A program made the translations under genes and the position numbers. Shown piece by piece: positions 9,255-20,570 of a stretch of 64,000 bases of DNA. The notes beneath the pieces are model-generated. The model did not search any database, was not told where the DNA came from, and saw only the letters and a list, made by a program, of their open reading frames with translations. Source of the stretch: Shewanella seohaensis (GTDB taxonomy: Bacteria > Pseudomonadota > Gammaproteobacteria > Enterobacterales > Shewanellaceae); NCBI RefSeq assembly GCF_025449215.1, contig NZ_CP104900.1, forward strand, positions 2,790,001 to 2,854,000. Direction: 5' to 3'. The first letter of the stretch is position 1, and every line of letters starts with the position of its first letter.

Positions 9255-11533
9255 ATGTTGACGATTATAATTATTGCCCTGATTGCGATTATTGCGCTGT
9301 TTGCAGTAAAAAGCCTTCGGATGCAATTTATCACCCAGCCTGTGTTTCACTTCTTTAAAAAGTATTACCGCCATTATCCGATACCGAGCGCGAAGCGATG
9401 GAAGCGGGTGATGTGTGGTGGGAAGGCGAGCTATTCCGCGGTAATCCGAATTGGAATACCCTGCACAGCTACGGTAAACCAACCCTGACGGCTGAAGAGA
9501 AAGACTTTATCGATAATCAGGTTATGACCGCCCTGAAGATGATCGATGATTTCGACATTGTGCATAATCGTAAGGATTTGCCACCAGAGCTGTGGGACTA
9601 CTTTAAAAAAGAAGGCTTCTTTGCACTGATCATCCCGAAAAAGTTTGGTGGTCGTGCGTTTTCTGCCTATGCCAACTCGACGATTGTGAGTAAATTAGCC
9701 AGCCGCAGTGTGAGTGCCGCGGTCACTGTGATGGTGCCAAACTCATTAGGCCCAGGTGAGCTTTTGACTCATTATGGTACCAAAGAGCAAAAGGAGCGCT
9801 GGTTACCTGCATTAGCCAAGGGTGATGAGATCCCATGTTTTGCATTAACTGGTCCTGAAGCAGGTAGTGATGCGGGCGCTATCCCCGATGTGGGTATTGT
9901 TTGCCGTGGTGAGTTTAACGGCGAAGAAGTTTTAGGCCTTAAATTAACCTGGGACAAGCGTTATATCACCCTCGCACCAGTGGCAACCGTATTAGGTTTA
10001 GCCTTCCAGATGCGCGACCCTGATGGTTTGCTTGGCGATAAAAAGAATTTAGGTATTACCTGCGCCTTGATCCCAACCGATCATCCTGGTGTGGTGATTG
10101 GCCGTCGTCATAATCCGCTTAACATGGCGTTTATGAACGGGACCACTAAGGGCGAGGAAGTCTTTATTCCGCTGGATTGGATCATCGGTGGTCCTGAGTT
10201 TGCGGGCAGAGGCTGGCGCATGCTGGTTGAATGTTTATCGGCGGGTCGCGGTATTTCTCTGCCTGCATTGGCTACCGCTTCTGGCCATATGGCGACCAAA
10301 ACCACCACAGCTTACAGCTATGTGCGTCACCAATTTGGTATGGCGATTGGCAACTTTGAGGGTGTGCAGGAAGCGCTGGCGCGCATTATTGCTAATACCT
10401 ATCAATTGGAAGCGGCGCGCCGTTTAACCACTACGGGCATCGATCTTAAAGTTAAACCTTCAGTGGTGACGGCAATTGCTAAATTCCACATGACTGAACT
10501 TGGCCGTGCGGTGATGAACGATGCGATGGATATTCAGTCGGGTAAGGGTATCCAATTAGGACCTAAAAACTACTTAGGCCACCCTTATATGTCGAATCCG
10601 ATTTCGATTACCGTTGAAGGGGCGAACATTTTGACGCGTTCCTTGATGATCTTTGGTCAAGGTGCGACCCGTTGCCATCCATATGTGTTGGCCGAAATGG
10701 AAGCTGCGGCGATGGAAAATGAGCACGATGCGCTCGAGCGTTTCGACTCGCTGTTAATGGGTCATATGGGTTACGCCACTCGTAATGCGTTTAGCGCCTT
10801 ATTCAACGCCTTGACTGCCAGCCGTTTCGGCAGTGCGCCAGTGAGCGGCGAAACCAAGCAATATTATAAAGACATGTCGCGCATTTCATCGGCATTAGCC
10901 TTGATGACAGATATTTCGATGCTGATCATGGGCGGCGATTTGAAGCGTAAGGAAATGTTGTCGGCACGCATGGGGGATGTGTTAAGCCAGCTGTACTTAG
11001 GCTCGGCTACCCTAAAACTGTTTGAAGATAATGGCCGTCAACAGGACGATTTACCTGCGGTGCGTTATGTGATGGCAAATCGCTTGCACTTAGCGGCTAA
11101 AGCGCTTGAAGAAGTGATCCGTAACTTCCCGAACCGCCCATTTGCATGGTTGCTACGCGCGCTGATTTTCCCCATCGGCAACCATTTCAATGCGCCTAGC
11201 GATAAAATGGCGACTGAATTGGTCTCTGGCATGTTAAAACCAAGTCCTGCCCGTGAACGCATTACTTTCCTATGCCCTGAGTTTGAAGGCGATGTCGGTG
11301 GTATTGCTGAGGTTGAACAGGCCTTCGTGGCGCAATATGCCTGTAAAGAGATTTACAAGAAGCTCAAGAAAGCACAACGCGCCGGTGAGTTACCTGCCAA
11401 AGTGCCTAACTTAGTGTTATTTGCTAAAGCGCTGGAGCAGGGCACTGTGACTCAAGATGAGCATCAAAAGCTGTTACATGCCGATAAGCTGCGCTTAGCG
11501 GCCATCAATGTGAATGATTTTGAAGCCCTTTAA
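9255..11533 (+). CDS. fadE: Acyl-CoA dehydrogenase FadE, frame broken at 9357-9361
   Basis: About 759 residues when repaired. The start is ATG 9255; the N-terminus is a membrane segment (MLTIIIIALIAIIALFAV). The first frame runs to the A5 run at 9357-9361. One added A gives FFKKVLPPLSDTEREAMEAGD and joins the long frame that runs to 11533. The body has the acyl-CoA dehydrogenase fold: FALTGPEAGSDAGAIPD, GITCALIPTDHPGV, the C-terminal FAD domain (QFGMAIGNFEGVQEALARI) and the long FadE-specific tail after residue 480. It catalyses the first step of fatty acid beta-oxidation. It is in an operon with psrA. Confidence 0.92.
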
Positions 11534-11570
11534 TCGGGTCTGCTAGCACGATTGAAATGACAAGATATAA

Positions 11571-11598
11571 AAAAACCACCTCAATTGAGGTGGTTTTT
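11571..11598. terminator. Bidirectional terminator between fadE and pykA
   Basis: AAAACCACCTCAATTGAGGTGG palindromic stem with A and T runs on each side, between convergent genes. Confidence 0.85.
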
Positions 11599-11661
11599 GT
11601 TTTTAAGCTTAATGACAGTTAGCCTTACTTTGTACGTCTAGCTAACGCCAATCAGCAAAAA

Positions 11662-13101
11662 TTATGCAACGATCAACACTTTACAAGTGTTAGTGCCGCC
11701 GATAGTTTCCATCGCATCGCCCTTGGTCATTAATACCAAGTCGCCACTCTGTAGATAACCCGCAGTTGTTAATGATTCCAACGCTTTTTGCGCTAACTCA
11801 TCGGCAGGATAAATGGTTGAGTCGAAGTAAATCGGTAACACACCCCGGTACAGTGCCATCTTCGCCAGCGTTGTCTCATGGCGTGATAAACCAAGGATTG
11901 GTAAAGATGAACTGATACGTGACATCAGTTTAGGTGTTGCGCCGGACTCAGTTAAGGCAATAATCGCTTTAACGCCTTCTAAGTGGTTAGCGGCATACAT
12001 AGTCGATAGTGCAATCGTTTCTTCAACTGAAGTGAAACGTGCATCTAATCTGTGCTTAGACACTTTCACGCTTGGGTGAGATTCGGCACCGATACACACA
12101 TTCGCCATCGCCTTAACGGTTTCTTCTGGGAAGTCACCAGCAGCGGTTTCGGCAGACAGCATCACTGCGTCGGTACCATCGAGCACGGCGTTGGCCACGT
12201 CCATGACTTCAGCGCGCGTTGGCATTGGGCTCGAAATCATTGACTCCATCATTTGAGTCGCAGTGATCACGATTTTATTCAGTTGACGAGAGCGCGCGAT
12301 AAGCTTTTTCTGCACTGCAACCAGTGCTGCGTCACCAATCTCAACCCCTAAGTCGCCACGGGCAACCATGACTACGTCAGAGGCTAAAATCACATCATCC
12401 ATCGCTTCTTCGCTAGCAACGGCTTCAGCACGTTCTACTTTTGCGACGATCAGTGCATTGCTGCCAGCTTGTTGCGCTAAAGAACGGGCGTATTCTAGAT
12501 CGGCGCCGCTACGTGGGAAAGACACGGCTAAGTAATCCACTTGGATCATGGCCGCAGTCAGAATGTCTGCCTTGTCTTTTTCAGTCAGAGCAGCTGCCGA
12601 TAGGCCACCACCTTGTTTGTTGATCCCTTTATTGTTTGATAGAGGGCCAGCAACGGTAACAGTCGTGTGCACTTTACGACCTTCAACGCGCTCAACACGC
12701 AGTTGAACACGGCCGTCGTCGAGCATCAGGATATCGCCAACATTCACATCGTCTGGCAATTGCTTATAGTCGATACCGACTTGATTCTCGTCGCCTTCGC
12801 CTTTACCTAACTCGGCATCCAGAATGTAGGCTTGACCTAAGTTCAGTTGAACTTTCTTGTTGTCTTTAAAGGTAGATACACGGATCTTAGGACCTTGTAA
12901 GTCACCTAAAATAGCAACATGGACACCTAATTCTTTTGCAATTTCGCGAGCTTGAGTCGCGCGTTTGAGATGATCTTCGGGGGAGCCGTGGGAGAAGTTA
13001 AGACGAACAACGTTTGCACCTGCCGCGATAATACGGCGTAAGTTATCGTCACGGTCAGTGGCGGGGCCCAGAGTGGTGACGATTTTGGTTCTGCGGAACA
13101 T
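11662..13101 (-). CDS. pykA: Pyruvate kinase (PykA type)
   Basis: 479 residues. It converts phosphoenolpyruvate and ADP to pyruvate and ATP. The N-terminus has [16 protein letters not shown] and [11 protein letters not shown] (substrate and K+ site). The centre has [30 protein letters not shown] and the family signature [13 protein letters not shown]. The B domain lies near residues 70-165 and the C-terminal allosteric domain from about 340. A HexR-like box lies 61 bp upstream of the start (13162-13176), which fits glycolytic control by the HexR encoded next door. It is a single-gene transcript bounded by terminators. Confidence 0.96.
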   Translation of the reverse strand: MFRRTKIVTTLGPATDRDDNLRRIIAAGANVVRLNFSHGSPEDHLKRATQAREIAKELGVHVAILGDLQGPKIRVSTFKDNKKVQLNLGQAYILDAELGKGEGDENQVGIDYKQLPDDVNVGDILMLDDGRVQLRVERVEGRKVHTTVTVAGPLSNNKGINKQGGGLSAAALTEKDKADILTAAMIQVDYLAVSFPRSGADLEYARSLAQQAGSNALIVAKVERAEAVASEEAMDDVILASDVVMVARGDLGVEIGDAALVAVQKKLIARSRQLNKIVITATQMMESMISSPMPTRAEVMDVANAVLDGTDAVMLSAETAAGDFPEETVKAMANVCIGAESHPSVKVSKHRLDARFTSVEETIALSTMYAANHLEGVKAIIALTESGATPKLMSRISSSLPILGLSRHETTLAKMALYRGVLPIYFDSTIYPADELAQKALESLTTAGYLQSGDLVLMTKGDAMETIGGTNTCKVLIVA

Positions 13102-13161
13102 AAGATACTCCGTTAAAGTTAAAAAAATCTTGGGGCTATATTACCATGCAATTCCAAATTA

Positions 13162-13176
13162 TGTAGTAAAGTTACA
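13162..13176 (-). promoter_or_regulatory. HexR-like operator of pykA
   Basis: TGTAGTAAAGTTACA, matching the TGTA-N7-TACA inverted repeat known for HexR. It lies 61-75 bp upstream of pykA and 90 bp from the hexR 3' end. Confidence 0.75.
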
Positions 13177-13233
13177 ATCAAATTGATCTAAAGTTATGTT
13201 TCAAATTTGTGAGGTATCGCTGAAATTTGCTTT

Positions 13234-13271
13234 AAAAAAGGCTAGACGGACGATTTGCACTAGCCTTTTTT
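13234..13271 (-). terminator. Terminator of hexR
   Basis: AAAAAAGGCTAG / CTAGCCTTTTTT perfect 12-bp stem with a 14-nt loop, starting 16 bp after the hexR stop on the minus strand. Confidence 0.85.
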
Positions 13272-13286
13272 AAGATAGGAAGTGAA

Positions 13287-14140
13287 TTACAGTATCGGAT
13301 CTTTATTGATACGAGACTCTTTCAACACTTCTTTCACACGTTTTAAATTGTCACGGAAACGCGGGCCGCGGCGTAGGGTAAAGCCAGTCGCCAATACATC
13401 TATAGTCACCAATTGCGCTAAACGCGAGGCCATTGGTAAATACATATCGGTATCTTCAGGCACTTCCATCGTCACGGGCAGTGTACATTCCATAGATAAC
13501 GGTGAGTTACGAGCCGTAATACCAATTACAGCCGCGCCGTTTTCTCTCGCTAAACGCGCTATTTCAATCAATGATTTAGTGCGACCGGTATGGGAAATCA
13601 GCACCACTACGTCGCCTTCATTGCTGTTAATACAGCTCATGCGCTGCATCAGAACATCGTCAAAACAGATGACAGGCACATTAAAACGGAAAAATTTATT
13701 CTGGGCATCATGGGCAACGGAGGCCGAAGCGCCTAAGCCAAAGAAGGAAATAGTTTTGGCTTGAGTCAGAATATCCACGGCTTTATTGATGGCAGTGACG
13801 TCTAAGCTTTGACGTGCTGTATCTAAGGAAGCCATTGATGATTCGAAAATTTTTGTGGTGTAAGACTCTGGAGAGTCATCTTCTTCCACATGGCGGCTCA
13901 CATAAGGCGTACCGTTTGCGAGACTTTGCGCCAGATGTAACTTAAAATCAGGAAAGCCTTTAGTATCTAAGCGGCGACAGAAACGGTTCACAGTAGGTTC
14001 ACTCACATCTGCCATCTTAGCCAGAGTGGCAATACTGGAGTGAATAGCTGTTTGCGGAGAGGCTAAGATCACCTCTGCAACCTTGCGTTCTGACTTACTA
14101 AAATGGGTGAGGCTTTTTGAACCTTTTCTAGGGTATTCAT
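13287..14140 (-). CDS. hexR: HexR, RpiR-family regulator of central carbon metabolism, frame broken at 14114-14118
   Basis: 284 residues when repaired. The uninterrupted frame begins only at 14072, but an ATG at 14140 starts MNTLEKVQK, and one extra base in the T5 run 14114-14118 (A5 on the coding strand) gives QKSLTHFSKSERKVAEVILASPQT without a break. The N-terminal part is the RpiR helix-turn-helix (ATLAKMADVSEPTVNRFCRRL). The C-terminal SIS domain (SFFGLGASASVAHDAQNKF, ISHTGRTKSLIEIARLA) binds a sugar phosphate, 2-keto-3-deoxy-6-phosphogluconate in known HexR. It is divergent from zwf, with HexR-like boxes in between. Confidence 0.93.
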
Positions 14141-14165
14141 ACGCGTACGTCCGCTAAATTGAGAA

Positions 14166-14180
14166 TGTAATTTTATTTAT
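14166..14180 (-). promoter_or_regulatory. HexR-like box upstream of hexR
   Basis: On the minus strand ATAAATAAAATTACA, sharing the 12-base right half AATAAAATTACA with the gapB box. It lies 26 bp upstream of the repaired hexR start; autoregulation is inferred. The left half is degenerate. Confidence 0.45.
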
Positions 14181-14374
14181 TTTTGTTTAGTGCTGCTGAT
14201 CTGTTTCAGGATCTCACTAATCGACACTGCTTAAGTAAGTTTTAAGTACATTTTTGAAATAAGAATTTACTATCATCAGTAATTTAAGCACAAAAAGCAT
14301 ATCAGATTTATGCCCTAGGTGCCTAGTTAGCAAGAATGTTAATATTGATAAAAATAGATGCATTTAACAAATTC

Positions 14375-14389
14375 TGTTGTTATATTACA
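14375..14389 (+). promoter_or_regulatory. HexR-like box upstream of zwf
   Basis: TGTTGTTATATTACA, with TGT and ATTACA ends in HexR spacing, 64 bp before the zwf start. It lies within a longer inverted repeat TGTTGT-N6-ACAACA (14375-14392). Confidence 0.55.
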
Positions 14390-14452
14390 ACAAAAGTGTG
14401 GATTTCTTCATTGGCATGAAGGGACACGACATAGAAAGGAGAGCGTAACGCA

Positions 14453-15925
14453 ATGGGCAAAACAACATCAGGCGCCAAAGCTTGTGACTTCGTACTCTTT
14501 GGTACTAAAGGCGACTTGGCACGACGCAAGTTGTTACCTTCTTTATACCAGCTAGATAAAGCTGAACTTCTGGATAAAAACACCAAAGTCATTGGGGTTG
14601 CCAAAGATGAGTTCAGTCAGGATGAATTTAGAGAACTCGTCATCCTTGCGTTAAAAACCTTCGTAAAAGAAGCCCTCTGCGAAGAGACTGTCCAACGCTT
14701 CTTGTCCCGCTGCCATTATGTTGGCACTAATTTCACTGAATCTGCAGGCTACAGCGCCTTCCATGAATTGCTCAAACCAGAAGAGCGCGTCATGGTGAGT
14801 TATTTTGCCACCCCTCCTGCGATTTTTGGCGATATCTGCCGCTGTTTACACGAACAAAACCTTATCCATAGCGATTCTCGCGTGGTACTCGAAAAGCCCA
14901 TTGGCTCTGACCTTGCATCTTCCCGCGTGATTAACGATCAAGTTTCTGCCTACTTCAACGAAAATCAAGTTTATCGTATCGACCATTACTTAGGTAAAGA
15001 GACTGTACAAAACCTGATCGCGCTGCGTTTCGCCAATTCGTTATTCGCCTCTAAGTGGGATAACCGCACCATAGACCATGTGCAGATCACTGTCGCTGAA
15101 GAGGTGGGTATTGAAGGGCGTTGGGGCTATTTCGATAAAGCCGGTCAGATGCGTGACATGATTCAAAACCACCTATTGCAAGTGTTGACGCTGGTCGCCA
15201 TGGATCCACCGGTTAACCTAGATGCTGATAGCATTCGTGATGAAAAGGTTAAGGTACTGAAGTCGCTGCGCCCAATCAATGCCGACAATGTGTATGAAAA
15301 CACTGTCCGTGGTCAGTATAGTGCAGGCTTCCTAAAAGGCAGTCCAGTGCCAGGCTATTTAGAGGAAGAGGGCGCTAACCTTCAGTCCCACACCGAAACC
15401 TTTGTGGCGCTGCGTGTCGATATCGACAACTGGCGTTGGGCGGGCGTGCCATTTTATCTGCGTAGCGGTAAACGCATGCCGTTCAAGAGCTCTGAAATTG
15501 TGGTGTATTTTAAAAACCCACCCCACAATTTGTATCGCTCAAGCTACCGTAACTTGCCACCTAACAAGTTAACCATCCGTCTGCAACCACATGAAGGGGT
15601 TGAGATTCAGATGATGAACAAGGTGCCGGGGCTAGAGCAGAAGCAACGTTTACAAACCACTAAACTCGACTTGAGTTTCTCGGATACCTTTAAAAACGAG
15701 CGTATCGCAGATGCTTACGAGCGTCTGTTGCTCGAAGCCATGCTCGGTAACCAAGCACTGTTCGTTCGCCGTGACGAAGTGGAGCAGGCTTGGACTTGGG
15801 TGGATGGCATCATCCAATCATGGGAACAAAGTAACGAGAAGCCGAAACCTTATCCTGCGGGCACTTGGGGACCTGTAGCGTCGGTCGCGCTGATCACCAA
15901 AGACGGCCGTTCGTGGGATGAATAG
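14453..15925 (+). CDS. zwf: Glucose-6-phosphate 1-dehydrogenase
   Basis: 490 residues. It oxidises glucose-6-phosphate to 6-phosphogluconolactone with NADP+. The N-terminal nucleotide motif is FGTKGDLARRKLLPSLY and the active-site motif is RIDHYLGKETVQN with the catalytic His and Lys; EKPIGSDLASS lies just before it. Start ATG 14453 follows a GGAGAG site. It is first in the zwf-pgl-edd-eda operon, with 9 bp to pgl. This makes the Entner-Doudoroff route the main hexose path, as expected for shewanellae, which usually lack a working phosphofructokinase. Confidence 0.97.
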   Translation: MGKTTSGAKACDFVLFGTKGDLARRKLLPSLYQLDKAELLDKNTKVIGVAKDEFSQDEFRELVILALKTFVKEALCEETVQRFLSRCHYVGTNFTESAGYSAFHELLKPEERVMVSYFATPPAIFGDICRCLHEQNLIHSDSRVVLEKPIGSDLASSRVINDQVSAYFNENQVYRIDHYLGKETVQNLIALRFANSLFASKWDNRTIDHVQITVAEEVGIEGRWGYFDKAGQMRDMIQNHLLQVLTLVAMDPPVNLDADSIRDEKVKVLKSLRPINADNVYENTVRGQYSAGFLKGSPVPGYLEEEGANLQSHTETFVALRVDIDNWRWAGVPFYLRSGKRMPFKSSEIVVYFKNPPHNLYRSSYRNLPPNKLTIRLQPHEGVEIQMMNKVPGLEQKQRLQTTKLDLSFSDTFKNERIADAYERLLLEAMLGNQALFVRRDEVEQAWTWVDGIIQSWEQSNEKPKPYPAGTWGPVASVALITKDGRSWDE

Positions 15926-15934
15926 GGGACTTCG

Positions 15935-16633
15935 ATGATTAAAGAAACCGTATTTAAATCCTTTGATACACCCGCCGCGCTCGAGCAACAGTTGGCGAAT
16001 AAGATCGCCAGCCAGTTGCAAGAGGCCGTGGATGCCCGTGGTAAGGCAAGCTTAGTCGTCTCCGGCGGCTCAACACCGCTGAAACTGTTTGAGCTCCTCA
16101 GCATGAAATCCATCGATTGGAGTGATGTTTATGTCACGCTCGCCGATGAGCGCTGGGTAGATGTGGAAGACAGTGCATCGAATGAGCGTTTAGTGCGTGA
16201 ACATTTACTGCAAAACCGTGCGGCCAATGCCAAGTTCCGTGGATTGAAGAATATGTTTTCCACCGCCGAAGCGGGCGCCGATATGACCGCCGAGTCGCTG
16301 TCTAATTTCCCGCGTCCCTTCGATGTGGTGGTGCTCGGTATGGGCAACGATGGTCACACTTGCTCATGGTTCCCCTGCAGCGCCGAGTTAAATGATGCCT
16401 TGAGCACTCAAGCCCTGTGTGTGGCAACCAATCCCACCACGGCGCCCCATGGCCGGATCACATTATCTAAGAATGCGATCCTCAATAGCAGACAGATTTA
16501 TCTGCATTTGGTCGGGGAACAGAAATTATCCGTATATCGTCAAGCCTTAGAAAATGATGATGTTAATGCTATGCCCATCAGAGCCGTGTTAGCGCAGCGT
16601 AAAACGCCCGTTGACGTGTTCTGGAGCGCTTAA
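15935..16633 (+). CDS. pgl: 6-phosphogluconolactonase
   Basis: 232 residues of the Pgl/DevB type. It hydrolyses 6-phosphogluconolactone to 6-phosphogluconate. Motifs: VVSGGSTPLKLFELL near residue 40, TLADERWV near 70, and GMGNDGHTCSWFP near 136, all conserved in the family. Start ATG 15935. It is second gene of the operon, 9 bp after zwf and 12 bp before edd. Confidence 0.95.
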   Translation: MIKETVFKSFDTPAALEQQLANKIASQLQEAVDARGKASLVVSGGSTPLKLFELLSMKSIDWSDVYVTLADERWVDVEDSASNERLVREHLLQNRAANAKFRGLKNMFSTAEAGADMTAESLSNFPRPFDVVVLGMGNDGHTCSWFPCSAELNDALSTQALCVATNPTTAPHGRITLSKNAILNSRQIYLHLVGEQKLSVYRQALENDDVNAMPIRAVLAQRKTPVDVFWSA

Positions 16634-16645
16634 GGAGTCACTCTC

Positions 16646-18472
16646 ATGCACTCAGTCGTTCAATCTGTAACCGACAGAATTATTGCCCGTAGCAAAGCAT
16701 CTCGTGAAGCGTATTTAGCCGCGTTAAATGATGCTCGTAACCATGGCGTACACCGTAGCTCGTTAAGCTGCGGTAACTTAGCCCACGGTTTTGCTGCTTG
16801 TAATCCAGATGACAAAAATTCATTGCGTCAACTGACCAAAGCCAACATCGGGATTATTACCGCATTCAACGACATGTTGTCTGCACACCAACCCTATGAA
16901 ACCTATCCTGAACTGCTGAAAAATGCCTGTCAGGAAGTGGGCAGTGTTGCACAGGTCGCCGGTGGTGTACCTGCGATGTGTGACGGTGTGACTCAAGGTC
17001 AACCCGGGATGGAACTGAGCTTACTGAGTCGTGAAGTGATTGCCATGGCGACGGCGGTGGGCTTATCCCACAACATGTTTGATGGTGCCTTATTACTGGG
17101 TATCTGCGACAAAATCGTGCCGGGTTTATTGATTGGCGCCTTAAGTTTTGGCCATTTACCTATGCTGTTTGTGCCTGCAGGGCCAATGAAGTCGGGGATC
17201 CCTAACAAGGAAAAAGCCCGTATTCGCCAGCAATTTGCCCAAGGCAAAGTCGATAGAGCGCAGCTGCTTGAAGCCGAAGCGCAGTCTTACCACAGCGCAG
17301 GCACTTGTACCTTCTATGGTACGGCTAACTCGAATCAGCTGATGCTTGAAGTGATGGGGCTACAATTACCGGGTTCCTCCTTTGTGAATCCTGACGACCC
17401 ACTGCGTGAAGCGCTGAATAAAATGGCGGCCAAGCAAGTGTGCCGCTTAACTGAACTGGGTACTCAATACAGCCCAATCGGTGAAGTGGTTAACGAGAAA
17501 TCCGTGGTGAATGGCATAGTGGCGTTACTTGCTACGGGTGGTTCAACTAACTTGACCATGCACATTGTGGCGGCGGCGCGTGCGGCTGGCATTATCGTGA
17601 ACTGGGATGATTTTTCTGAATTATCTGACGCGGTTCCATTATTGGCACGTGTTTATCCAAACGGTCATGCGGACATTAACCACTTCCACGCCGCAGGCGG
17701 TATGGCTTTCCTTATCAAGGAATTACTCGATGCGGGCCTACTGCACGAGGATGTCAACACAGTTGCAGGTTTTGGTCTACGTCGTTACACCCAAGAGCCC
17801 AAATTACTCGATGGCGAGCTGCGCTGGGTAGATGGTCCAACCGTCAGCCTAGATACCGAAGTATTAACGTCTGTCGCTACGCCTTTCCAAAACAACGGTG
17901 GCTTAAAACTGCTTAAGGGCAACTTGGGCCGTGCTGTGATTAAAGTGTCAGCCGTGCAAGAAAAGCACCGTGTGGTGGAAGCGCCTGCCGTGGTGATTGA
18001 CGATCAAAATAAACTCGATGCGCTGTTTAAATCCGGTGCATTAGACCGAGATTGTGTGGTGGTCGTAAAAGGCCAAGGACCGAAAGCGAACGGTATGCCA
18101 GAGCTGCACAAGTTAACGCCGCTGTTAGGCTCTCTGCAGGACAAAGGCTTTAAAGTGGCACTTATGACCGACGGTCGTATGTCGGGCGCATCGGGCAAAG
18201 TACCAGCAGCGATTCACTTAACGCCAGAGGCTATCGATGGCGGGCTCATTGCCAAAGTGCAAGATGGCGATCTTATTCGTGTCGACGCGCTGACCGGTGA
18301 GCTGAGTTTATTGGTCTCGGATGCCGAACTTGCCGCGAGAACCGCCGCAGAAATCGATTTACGCCACTCACGCTATGGAATGGGCCGAGAGTTGTTTGGG
18401 GCACTGCGTTCAAACTTAAGCAGTCCAGAAACCGGTGCGCGCAGTACCAGCGCCATTGACGAACTTTATTAA
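16646..18472 (+). CDS. edd: Phosphogluconate dehydratase
   Basis: 608 residues, the usual Edd length. It converts 6-phosphogluconate to 2-keto-3-deoxy-6-phosphogluconate. It belongs to the IlvD/Edd iron-sulphur dehydratase family: [41 protein letters not shown] (a cluster Cys), [15 protein letters not shown] and the C-terminal [22 protein letters not shown]. An AAGGAG site precedes ATG 16646. It is third in the operon, 20 bp before eda. Confidence 0.97.
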   Translation: MHSVVQSVTDRIIARSKASREAYLAALNDARNHGVHRSSLSCGNLAHGFAACNPDDKNSLRQLTKANIGIITAFNDMLSAHQPYETYPELLKNACQEVGSVAQVAGGVPAMCDGVTQGQPGMELSLLSREVIAMATAVGLSHNMFDGALLLGICDKIVPGLLIGALSFGHLPMLFVPAGPMKSGIPNKEKARIRQQFAQGKVDRAQLLEAEAQSYHSAGTCTFYGTANSNQLMLEVMGLQLPGSSFVNPDDPLREALNKMAAKQVCRLTELGTQYSPIGEVVNEKSVVNGIVALLATGGSTNLTMHIVAAARAAGIIVNWDDFSELSDAVPLLARVYPNGHADINHFHAAGGMAFLIKELLDAGLLHEDVNTVAGFGLRRYTQEPKLLDGELRWVDGPTVSLDTEVLTSVATPFQNNGGLKLLKGNLGRAVIKVSAVQEKHRVVEAPAVVIDDQNKLDALFKSGALDRDCVVVVKGQGPKANGMPELHKLTPLLGSLQDKGFKVALMTDGRMSGASGKVPAAIHLTPEAIDGGLIAKVQDGDLIRVDALTGELSLLVSDAELAARTAAEIDLRHSRYGMGRELFGALRSNLSSPETGARSTSAIDELY

Positions 18473-18492
18473 TACAAAGGAAGAATACCGCA

Positions 18493-19134
18493 ATGCTTGA
18501 GAATAACTGGTCACTACAACCACAAGATATTTTTAAACGCAGCCCTATTGTTCCTGTTATGGTCATTAACAAGATTGAACATGCGGTGCCGTTGGCTAAA
18601 GCCTTAGTCGCTGGCGGGATCAGCGTTTTGGAAGTGACATTACGTACTCCATGCGCCCTCGAAGCTATCACTAAGATCGCCCAAGAAGTGCCTGAGGCGC
18701 TTGTCGGTGCGGGTACCATTTTAAATGAAGCCCAGCTCGATCAGGCGATTGCCGCCGGCGCACAATTTATTATCACCCCTGGGGCGACGGTTGAGCTGCT
18801 TAAAGCCGGTATGCAAGGCCCTGTGCCTTTGATCCCTGGCGTTGCCAGCATCTCTGAAGTGATGACTGGCATGGCGCTCGGTTACACTCACTTTAAATTC
18901 TTCCCAGCGGAAGCTTCGGGCGGTGTGGATGCGCTAAAAGCATTCTCTGGCCCATTAGCGGATATCCGTTTCTGCCCAACGGGTGGAATTACGCCAAGCA
19001 GCTATAAAGATTACTTAGCGCTGAAAAATGTGGATTGTATCGGCGGCAGCTGGATTGCCCCAACCGATGCGATGGAGCAGGGCGATTGGGCGCGTATCAC
19101 TCAATTGTGTAAAGATGCGATTGGCGGTCTCTAA
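18493..19134 (+). CDS. eda: KDPG/KHG aldolase
   Basis: 213 residues. It cleaves 2-keto-3-deoxy-6-phosphogluconate to pyruvate and glyceraldehyde-3-phosphate; class I aldolase. Motifs: [15 protein letters not shown] (catalytic Glu), [12 protein letters not shown], and [12 protein letters not shown] with the Schiff-base Lys, then [16 protein letters not shown] lies upstream of ATG 18493. It is the last gene of the operon, followed by a strong terminator at 19164-19189. Confidence 0.97.
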   Translation: MLENNWSLQPQDIFKRSPIVPVMVINKIEHAVPLAKALVAGGISVLEVTLRTPCALEAITKIAQEVPEALVGAGTILNEAQLDQAIAAGAQFIITPGATVELLKAGMQGPVPLIPGVASISEVMTGMALGYTHFKFFPAEASGGVDALKAFSGPLADIRFCPTGGITPSSYKDYLALKNVDCIGGSWIAPTDAMEQGDWARITQLCKDAIGGL

Positions 19135-19163
19135 GCCGTTTACTTGCAGAACGCACTAAGAAT

Positions 19164-19189
19164 AAAAAACCACCTTGCGGTGGTTTTTT
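19164..19189 (+). terminator. Terminator of the zwf-pgl-edd-eda operon
   Basis: AAAAAACCACC / GGTGGTTTTTT perfect stem with a TTGC loop. The A-run side can also end the minus-strand dGTPase transcript. Confidence 0.88.
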
Positions 19190-19204
19190 ACTGCCTGTTC
19201 AGCG

Positions 19205-20545
19205 CTACATCTCTTTGCTGAGTTCCACGTTGGAGCCCGCCTTGGGGCTAAACAATTGCTGGTATAGTCGTCCGGCAAATTCATCCGTCATGCCAGAAAT
19301 ATAATCCGCCAACACCCTGTGGCTGTTTTGGCCTTGCAGCTCACTGGTGCGCCAACGTTCTTGGGTATTGAGTGGTAATAACCGCTCAGGATCCGAGGCA
19401 AACGCCTCAAAGAGCCCCATCACTATCTGTTGGCCCTTGTATTCCAGCATTTGGATCTCGGGTTTACGGATAACGTATTTAAACACTAACTGCTTTAGCA
19501 CATTGAGCGCATCAGCAAATTCGGGTTCGAGGCTGGCATTAAACCGCAGCAACGGTTCCTCGAAGGCCGGATCGTCGTTGATAATAATGGCGGTGACAAA
19601 GCCATTTACTAAGGTGCCGATGGCATCCTTTCGCAGATGATGTTCATGGGAGAAGAGCTTAGTGCCGATATCGGCAAGCTCCTGGCGGATCCAAGGATCG
19701 CCACTGTGCTTAAGTGTCGGCGCCACATCCTGTTGCCATTGTGAGGCGGTAACTATGCCCATGACAATCGCATCTTCAAGATCGTGCACGGCGTAGGCGA
19801 TATCGTCAGCCAGTTCCATAATCGAGCAATCGAAGGATTTAAACTGAGTGCGTAGATGCGGGTAGTTTGGCTGCAGGCTCGGCTGAACGGAGATAAAGCG
19901 CGCTCTATCGGCAACGGATAACGGTTCCAGTACCCAATCGAAAATGTCACTATCATCGTCGAATATGCCTTTAACAGGCGGCCATTGTGATGGTTTAAGC
20001 TGTCTGTGATTGGTGATTTCAGGATGTGAACCTGGCACAAATAGCAGTGATTGCGGCGCGGGATATTTTAAAATCCCGAGCATAGTACGGCGGCACAGAT
20101 TCATCCCAAAGGCCTCGGTGTAAGGCTCGAGTTTCGAGAGAATACGAAACGTCTGGCCATTTCCTTCAAAGCCACCGTGGTGGCGCATCATATAGTTGAG
20201 CGCGACTTCACCGCCGTGACCAAAGGGTGGATGGCCAATATCATGGGCAAGACAGAGGGATTCGAGTAGGCTCATCGAGCCTAATAAGGGCTTATGCTCG
20301 GGATACTTGCGGCTGAGCTGCGCCGCGATGCCGGTGCCGATTTGTGACACTTCGAGTGAATGGGTTAAGCGTGTGCGATAAAAGTCATTCATGCCCACCC
20401 CAAGCACTTGGGTTTTGGCCTGTAGGCGGCGAAAGGCGGCGGAGTGGAGGATCCTTGCTCTGTCCCTTTGGAAAGGGCTTCGATGATCATTACGTCTTTG
20501 TTTATCTTCGCCATGGCGGCGTTCTTGCCAAACACTTGAGCTCAT
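19205..20545 (-). CDS. dGTPase family HD-domain triphosphohydrolase
   Basis: 446 residues from ATG 20545, which has AGGA 6 bp upstream; another ATG two codons earlier overlaps that site. HD-superfamily motifs: [13 protein letters not shown] near residue 60, [15 protein letters not shown] near 115, and [14 protein letters not shown] near 240. These enzymes hydrolyse dGTP or other dNTPs to nucleoside and triphosphate. The protein is shorter than E. coli Dgt and belongs to the Dgt-type-2 subgroup. It is 25 bp downstream of yfbR on the same strand, so a two-gene dNTP/dNMP clean-up operon is likely. Confidence 0.92.
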   Translation of the reverse strand: MSSSVWQERRHGEDKQRRNDHRSPFQRDRARILHSAAFRRLQAKTQVLGVGMNDFYRTRLTHSLEVSQIGTGIAAQLSRKYPEHKPLLGSMSLLESLCLAHDIGHPPFGHGGEVALNYMMRHHGGFEGNGQTFRILSKLEPYTEAFGMNLCRRTMLGILKYPAPQSLLFVPGSHPEITNHRQLKPSQWPPVKGIFDDDSDIFDWVLEPLSVADRARFISVQPSLQPNYPHLRTQFKSFDCSIMELADDIAYAVHDLEDAIVMGIVTASQWQQDVAPTLKHSGDPWIRQELADIGTKLFSHEHHLRKDAIGTLVNGFVTAIIINDDPAFEEPLLRFNASLEPEFADALNVLKQLVFKYVIRKPEIQMLEYKGQQIVMGLFEAFASDPERLLPLNTQERWRTSELQGQNSHRVLADYISGMTDEFAGRLYQQLFSPKAGSNVELSKEM

Positions 20546-20570
20546 ATGCATTCCTAGCGAGAGTGATACA

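Larger units (their letters stand above)
14141..14452. other. hexR-zwf divergent control region
   Basis: 312-bp AT-rich spacer between the two divergent genes. It holds two HexR-like boxes (14166-14180 and 14375-14389). An imperfect inverted repeat around 14266-14285 (TTACT-N6-AGTAA core) is also visible. No coding frame is credible. Confidence 0.6.
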
